Below are positions 59,071-64,000 of a stretch of DNA of 64,000 nucleotides, piece after piece. The translations under genes were made by a program, and so were the position numbers. The notes below the pieces were generated by a model. The model saw nothing but the letters and a program-made list of their open reading frames with translations. It made no database searches and was not told where the DNA came from. This DNA comes from Auricularia sp. M13 (Eukaryota > Basidiomycota > Agaricomycetes > Auriculariales > Auriculariaceae). Numbering within the stretch: the first letter of the stretch is position 1; each line of letters opens with the position of its first letter. Location of the stretch: positions 310,001 through 374,000 of the forward strand of contig CM073195.1 of the NCBI GenBank assembly GCA_037042915.1, given 5' to 3'.

Positions 59071-59279
59071 CAATACTTCAACGCGGCGGAGCTCAAGGGC
59101 AAAGGCCACTTCCGCATCTCGTACTGTTACACAGAGGTTCGTCGGCTCTTGGCCCCTGCCGATGCAGTTCTCATTTCGTTCTGCAGCCGGACGAGATGGG
59201 TGAAGGCGTCAAGATATTCTCGCTCCTGATAAAGCGTTCTCTCCAGGCTGAATATTTGGTGACTCTAAAGCTCTTCTGA
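57121..59279 (+). pseudogene. Aromatic aminotransferase (ARO8-like) pseudogene
   Basis: The fold-type I PLP enzyme is readable exon by exon: EGSPPNRLFEYIVKPGMIGV, then GLPHPD and FPFESIGARVFAADAYPL after an intron, ELANALQYSVATGISPLRSL, REFIQCVYQPAYADLTIYVH, ATVIPRGVKPIPIAMDGQGL, TIIVEDDP, RLDSFSK (PLP lysine), IIAPGARLG, FAERFERQAETSTSTQNPNG, LCDTWGGLDGYLRWLRGMRS, LFEFVPPVGGMFIWV and near the end TDLAEEGLLVTPGQYFN. It is dead: TAA between PHPD and FPFE, TAG after IIAPGARLG, TAG in the C-terminal part and small frameshifts, for example a lost TT in the block that reads MRRDFAVDCF in the left copy. Intron positions remain, so it was a normal spliced gene. Such enzymes transaminate aromatic amino acids, kynurenine or 2-aminoadipate. 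Confidence 0.85.
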
Positions 59280-60477
59280 TCACGATGAGTGCCTGATGCA
59301 AGCGTGGATTAAGTTCGGGGCCGGCGCAGGCTGTGGCTGCGGTTCATGGGACAGTACTGGTACCGTGCTGCCCGTGTCGAAGCGAATGTGAGCCTCCGAA
59401 CACATTGCGCCCGGGTAAATTACTCACGCACTTGAACAGCATGTCCTGCGTTCCTCTGGGAGAAACTCCATACTGCCCGATACGGTCACCCTCATCCAGA
59501 ACCTCGTGACCGTCTTCGCTGGCTCAATGGGCACCCGCGCTCAAACTGCCTGACTATGGAGGTCAACGTGTCTCGGACGAATGCCGGTGGGCTGGCCCTA
59601 TCGCAAACGCTGAGCGCGACATGCAGGGGCCGAACAAGCCGATGATAAGACGCTGGCGCGCCCGACCGCAAGCTCCAGAACCATCTTCTGCTGGCCGCGT
59701 CGTCGCTCGGTGGTCCCTTTTCGCCCGCCCTCTGCGACGTATTCATCGCGTCTATCCGCCAGAACTCCACGCGTTCGATGACATGGGCAAGGCCACCGGA
59801 ACGGCGGAGTATACAGGCTTGAAGACCGACACGGCACTCCTTCGCTTCGCTCTGCAGAGTGACCTGGCTAGGAGGACTACGGGGATACTCCCAAACGCGT
59901 CAATCTGCGCTCGCAAATACACGCTTTCCCATCCTTCTACTGTTACGGTGGTCCCAACCATCGTGATCGCACCTTCCGCACCCGCGCTCGTGACGACTGG
60001 GCAGCGCTTGACCTGCTCAACTGCGAGTGCCCTGCTCAACTGTGAGCCCAGTCAAAAGAGCGCCCCGCCTTTCTCCGAAACGCACTCGTGGCAACTCGTC
60101 CAGGCCGCGCGCCAGTGCATGTTTTCATTCGTCAGGGTTGGTGACGGCCGGCATTGGGTCTACGTTGATGGTGCCAGGGAGATCCTCGTGAAACTACACC
60201 TTCGGGTTGGCCCGCGTCTGACAGCATCGAGTACTCCGAGGACTTCCAAGCGAAGCAGGTCGACCAGCTGACGGCAACGACATCGCTTCTCATCCCCCAT
60301 ACTCACGCTCCTCTCCTTAATATCGCCGTCTGTGACGACTCCGAATTTCGGTCGGCCGGGCACGGTTCGAGACTTCGGCAATAGTACATCATGGAGGCAA
60401 CCCAAACAGGCGGGAATTACCACCGTAGCTTGCATCTGGAAGGTTACTATCATTCAAGCAGGTAGATCAGTTCTTTA
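59280..60477. other. No supported gene; possible decayed coding
   Basis: Plus-strand frames at 59,621-60,271 contain protein-like pieces (TPKRVNLRSQIHAFPSFYCY, PNHRDRTFRTRARDDWAALD, LLIPHTHAPLLNIAVCDDSE) in different frames with stops between. No family recognised; likely another broken gene. Confidence 0.35.
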
Positions 60478-60906
60478 TTACATGGCGAGCAGGTTTTGGG
60501 GTTCGGGGTTAAATGTAAGCGGCTCCCATCGCACAGTCACGGTGGAGGTTGTACGGTCCAGCCACAACCAGAAGACGTAGACTACCCCCAGGAAGACAAA
60601 AAGCAGACCAAGAACTTGGGGACCATACCGAATGCAAATCCACAAAAGGCCACAACACCACCAGATGAACTCATACACCTTGGTGAACAGATATCCACAG
60701 CCATACGCAACGCCTTCGTACACGCATGACCAGTCGACTGTCATTCGTAACCAGCTCCAGTGAATCCGAAAAATGAAACGAGTTCGAGGGCTATCGGCAT
60801 CATCGCCGCTGTCGTCTCCTTTGTCGCGTCCCTTGTACTCCTCCCGAAGAGGGGGACCTGGAGTAAATGAATATAGCTGCTCCTCCAACAAAAGAGCAGT
60901 GATCAT
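60478..60906 (-). CDS. Small membrane protein, unknown function (142 aa)
   Basis: One open frame begins MITALLLEEQLYSFTPGPPL, has an acidic and basic stretch (KGRDKGDDSGDDADSP), a Trp-rich part, and two clear membrane segments near the C-terminus: LFTKVYEFIWWCCGLLWICI and VLGLLFVFLGVVYVFWLWL. It ends at TAG/CAT-side position 60,478. The frame extends upstream without a stop through GGSHNAAQGMITALL, and a further exon encoding MGTSTHPWVILGVSFGREVV with a GTAAGT donor lies near 61,102-61,012, but my join of the two is one base out of phase. It is probably a real gene with an uncertain 5' end. Confidence 0.55.
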   Translation of the reverse strand: MITALLLEEQLYSFTPGPPLREEYKGRDKGDDSGDDADSPRTRFIFRIHWSWLRMTVDWSCVYEGVAYGCGYLFTKVYEFIWWCCGLLWICIRYGPQVLGLLFVFLGVVYVFWLWLDRTTSTVTVRWEPLTFNPEPQNLLAM

Positions 60907-61201
60907 ACCTTGAGCGGCGTTATGGGAGCCCCCAGATTTAGAGCTCTGCGTTTCGTCTAGACAAAGAGTGCCCTTGTAAGTAAGCGTAGGGGGTTGCAGT
61001 GCTGCCTTGACTTACCGTCTGAGAGCTTGGTTTCAACGACTGGTACAACCTCTCTTCCAAAGGAAACACCAAGGATAACCCATGGGTGCGTCGATGTGCC
61101 CATGGTAAGTAGGATGAATGGTTGGCGGACTTCAGAAGTCAGAACTGGCGTGCGCAAGGTTGCAAGTGCGCCGCGGCGCTGGCGGCGAGAGCGGTGCCAA
61201 G

Positions 61202-61392
61202 TGTAAAGATTATAGCTTCCCGGGACGCACAAGCCCTTGTAGCGCGGTACGCGCGGGCTGTCGCGGTAAGGACTCTTGTGAACAATCAATTATCGGAGCG
61301 TAAATACAGGACAATATGACCACAGATGCTCAAAGAGGTTTAAATCTAAATCATAGATCGGACTGATACATACAGGATACATTAATCCTGAC
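61202..61392 (-). mobile_element. LTR-like sequence of a Ty1/Copia-type retrotransposon fossil
   Basis: A stretch of about 190 bp begins TG and ends CA on either strand and is bordered at its higher-coordinate side by a polypurine-like tract (minus strand CCTGAGGGGGAGTG). That arrangement suits a 3' LTR on the minus strand. No adjoining coding part of the element was recognised, so it is at best a fragment. Family and age are uncertain. Confidence 0.4.
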
Positions 61393-62940
61393 ACTCCCCC
61401 TCAGGACGATGTCCGGGAATCAACGACGAACGATAGTGCGGGAGAATGGGAAACAAAACGAGCGACCCGCCGCGGACTGATCGCCGCTCGTCGTGCGCGC
61501 CCCTCGCGCCGACATGGTCCTCTGCACGCTCCGGAGAGCTATGCGGCTTGCGCTGAGCTGTCATCGACTCGCGCTCCGTGAAATGTTGGCGTGCGCGCTG
61601 TCCTGCGCCGCCCGTGTTGAAAGTTGCCTGCAAGTGGGCCTGCAACCGCCGCGGCCCACTCTGCCTGTCGCGCGCGTCCACCGCGTCGACGGCAATAATC
61701 TGCCGCACGCGCTCTGGCGAGCGGAGCGCCTGCGCTTGGTCGTGAGCGACCTGCGCCCGTCCGGGACGTCTGCGTGCGCGGATTCCCTGCGTCGCCTGCC
61801 GTCCGAACGAAAGTCGTGCTCCCGAAGGAAACGCGCGTCGCGCCGGGCCCATACTGGCCAATGGTCTTGCCATGCACCATGCGCCGTGTGCGCGCGCGTT
61901 GTCGCGTGCAGTCGGTCCTGTCTCGGATCGCTACTGAATCTGGAGTGGAAGCGCGGGTGAGCACCGCTGCTCCTGTCCCCTTGCTCCCCCGGCCGCTGAT
62001 ACCCCTTTACAGCCTTTGGATGCCTCGCTGGTGTCCTGATGCGTTAAAAAATATGACTGCGCGGGGTGCAGGTATTCGGTCGGGTACGCAAGCGTCGCTG
62101 TCCTCGGCGATTGTCGCCGCTGCGTCCACCTATCGCCGCTGCTCGCCGCGCTCGGCGAGTAAAGGGCATCCGCGCCAGTTGCCGTCGCAGGCGTAGAACG
62201 TGATGCAGCCGCTTACCAACCCGCCGCTGCCGATGTGTTCCCTGCTGAAGCTCATGTTGTCGGTGACGATATTCCGCTTCCTCAGTTTGGTGTTGACGTC
62301 CCGCTGGGCGGCGGCGATGCTCAAATCCAAAACGAAAACACCCCTGTGCCATATTTCACGTAAGTTCAGCTTACATAATATCAGTTCAGCCCAACTTACT
62401 CTCTGCAGATCACAGTATTGATCCTCGCCTACGTCTGTCGCTATCTGCGACTCAATCCTCGTCGAACCCTCTTCGTGCTCTCCTCAACTCGACCTCCTTC
62501 ATCAATGCACCGCCGGAACGCTCTCGTACGCGCTCCGCACTGTATTGCAGTTTTCGGTGACGACAACCGCCGAGAAATGCGTCTTCTTTGCTGATATTTC
62601 TCTCGTCGCCGTTGACAGCGTCGACCCGTCGTCTTCCAACACAAAGTGATTTCGAAGTACTCGTGGTCTTCCCTATCTTGCCGCGATGTTGCAAGTTGGC
62701 CGTCAGGCGCACTGTCCGCTGAGCACATATGTCAAACGACTACGCTGCCGCGGTACCGCAAGTCGAACTCACAATCTGTCCCTTGAAGGACTAGGTCCAG
62801 AGCACGCTGTCTTAAGCTTCGCAGCCACCGCGATGGGAAGCACCTGTGCCTCGTGGGCCCAAAACTCATCCTGGATGTATTATGATGTAATTCACGTTCG
62901 GCGCTGCCAGGCTCACAAGAAATTTACTCACGACCTGTGT
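61393..62940. other. No firm gene; GC-rich overlapping frames
   Basis: Long frames overlap on both strands at 61,382-61,964. Around 62,130-62,330 the minus strand reads MDLSIAAAQRDVNTKLRKRN and SFSREHIGSGGLVSGCITFY in one frame. There is no recognised domain and no reliable exon chain. Confidence 0.35.
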
Positions 62941-64000
62941 CCTGGCTGCAGCGGCTCATGCTCCCTATTCACGGCGCCTCGCCGTCCAGCCCCAACCTCG
63001 CCGAAGACCTTGTCACCGCCAAAAACCAGCTGGTCACCGCCGAATGACTCGTGACTGCTCCTCCACAGCGCACAGCGACCGTCACAGAGCAACTCGCCCC
63101 CGCCGTGCTGCGCTCTGCGGCCATGGACCTATGTGCAGAGCCCGCTCAACATCAGCCGCTCGTTCCTGCAGTGCGCGCCCCGCCCGTCCCAGCCCAGGTC
63201 GCCGCCGCCACAGCCGCAGCCCATCACGCTGCTGCCGATAACGAGCAACGTGCCACGGTCACTAAACCATGGTCGCTGAAATACGTGCTGCCACCGCTGA
63301 GCAGCGCGCTGCGGCCGGCGCAACCTCTCTCGCTGCCGCTGTTGGACGCGTGTGGACTGATAAACAGAATGCCGCGTCGGACGCCCATTACCCCGCCTTC
63401 CTCCCGCTACACACGACTGCGACTGAACACGCCGTCGCAGTCGTAGCTCGTGCCGCTGCCTGCACCGCAGCGACTGCTGATCGTGCCGGCCCCGCAGAAG
63501 CTCGCGCCGCACTGTGTATCACCGCTTCCGCGCAGCTCGCTATCGCTGGCGAAGCTCGTGATACTGCCCGGGTTGGCGCCGCCACGCAGCGCGACGCCGC
63601 TACCGAACCCTTGTTGCTGCTCGCGCTGTTACCCCCGACGACCGCGTTGTGGCTTGTGAATTACGGGCGGCAGCTACGCAGAGTCGCTTCAAAAGCGATA
63701 TGCTCGTTGAAAGCCGCCTCGTCGCCGCCGATGAGTGCCCGGCTGCCGTCTCGTCCACGGGAACAACCCGCCCATACCGCCGTACCATTCGCCGTCGTAG
63801 CTTATCAACATCCTGCTGCAGGCGTGGCCTCCACTGAAGGCCACGCGGTACGTGCTGCTGCACCCGCAGCACTCGCTGGCGACGAAGGTGTACTCGACAC
63901 CCGCCTATTGTGGTTGCTGCTGAAGGACACGCTGCGCGCACTGAACAACGGGTTGCTGCTGCCGGCGCTCCTGATGAAGAACGCATCGGCGCCGCCAAGC
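62941..64000 (+). pseudogene. Alanine-rich coiled-coil coding remnant, runs off the window
   Basis: The plus strand shows heptad-like, Ala/Arg/Glu-rich text in shifting frames: NLAEDLVTAKNQLVTAE followed by a stop, TAEQRAAAGATSLAAAVGRV, EARDTARVGAATQRDAATE, VVACELRAAATQSRFKSDML and, at the edge, VAAEGHAARTEQRVAAAGAP. One frame is open from an ATG at 63,269 to the window end, but the coiled-coil signal changes frame, which points to indels or unmodelled introns. The high GC content keeps other frames open too. It could be the edge of a larger gene. Confidence 0.4.

Overview
The window reads as nuclear DNA of a basidiomycete fungus, most likely an agaricomycete. The reasons are many short GT-AG introns (about 45-75 bp), a Tnp2-type CACTA transposase of the mushroom-forming-fungus kind, KDZ (Kyakuja-Dileera-Zisupton) transposase remnants next to a TET/JBP-like dioxygenase gene, and fungal versions of SUN-domain, cullin-1, Kar2/BiP and aromatic aminotransferase proteins. 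All family names come from reading the sequence; no database search was run. The region is gene-poor, rich in repeats and full of decayed gene copies.

Left part (1-23 kb). There is an intact four-exon gene of unknown function (3.47-4.32 kb), a tandem array of 285-289 bp units (array A, 6.8-8.16 kb) running into a KDZ transposase fragment, a short LINE 3' end, a multi-exon gene with a GRF-like zinc motif (12.4-13.7 kb), an intact three-exon 2OG-Fe(II) dioxygenase gene of the fungal TET/JBP-like class (16.1-18.06 kb), a SUN-domain gene (18.9-19.9 kb), a 5'-truncated LINE with a TATCC-repeat tail (20.2-21.5 kb), a fold-back MITE-like element, and one copy of a dispersed repeat (22.3-23.2 kb).

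Middle (23-46 kb). Array B (23.7-25.7 kb, about 297 bp units) is distantly related to array A. It is followed by a graveyard of broken copies of conserved genes: a coiled-coil, myosin-tail-like gene, cullin-1, a Kar2/BiP-type Hsp70 and a cytochrome-b5-type acyl-CoA dehydrogenase. Among them sit apparently intact genes: a paralogue of the GRF-like gene (34.6-35.6 kb) whose first intron starts with GC instead of GT, a second SUN-domain gene (37.85-38.8 kb), and a six-exon gene with a Zn2Cys6-like cysteine cluster (38.98-40.84 kb). There is also an inverted copy of the array A region (41.8-42.96 kb), a pogo/Tc1-like MITE with TA target duplication, and a small remnant of a Ty3/Gypsy integrase.

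Right part (46-64 kb). Two nearly identical 3.27 kb arms (46,382-49,647 and 55,806-59,070) face each other in opposite orientation around about 6.2 kb that holds an apparently intact four-exon Tnp2 transposase gene (1,157 codons). Each arm carries the same dead aromatic aminotransferase (ARO8-like) gene with shared nonsense codons. After the right arm come a small membrane-protein gene (60.5-60.9 kb), an LTR-like sequence and an alanine-rich coiled-coil coding remnant reaching the window edge.

Overall the intact genes look like scattered host or transposon-linked genes in a transposon-driven, duplication-prone, subtelomere- or accessory-like region. No operon-like cooperation is visible. The clearest functional link is between the TET/JBP-like gene and the KDZ transposon remnants, a pairing known from mushroom-forming fungi.
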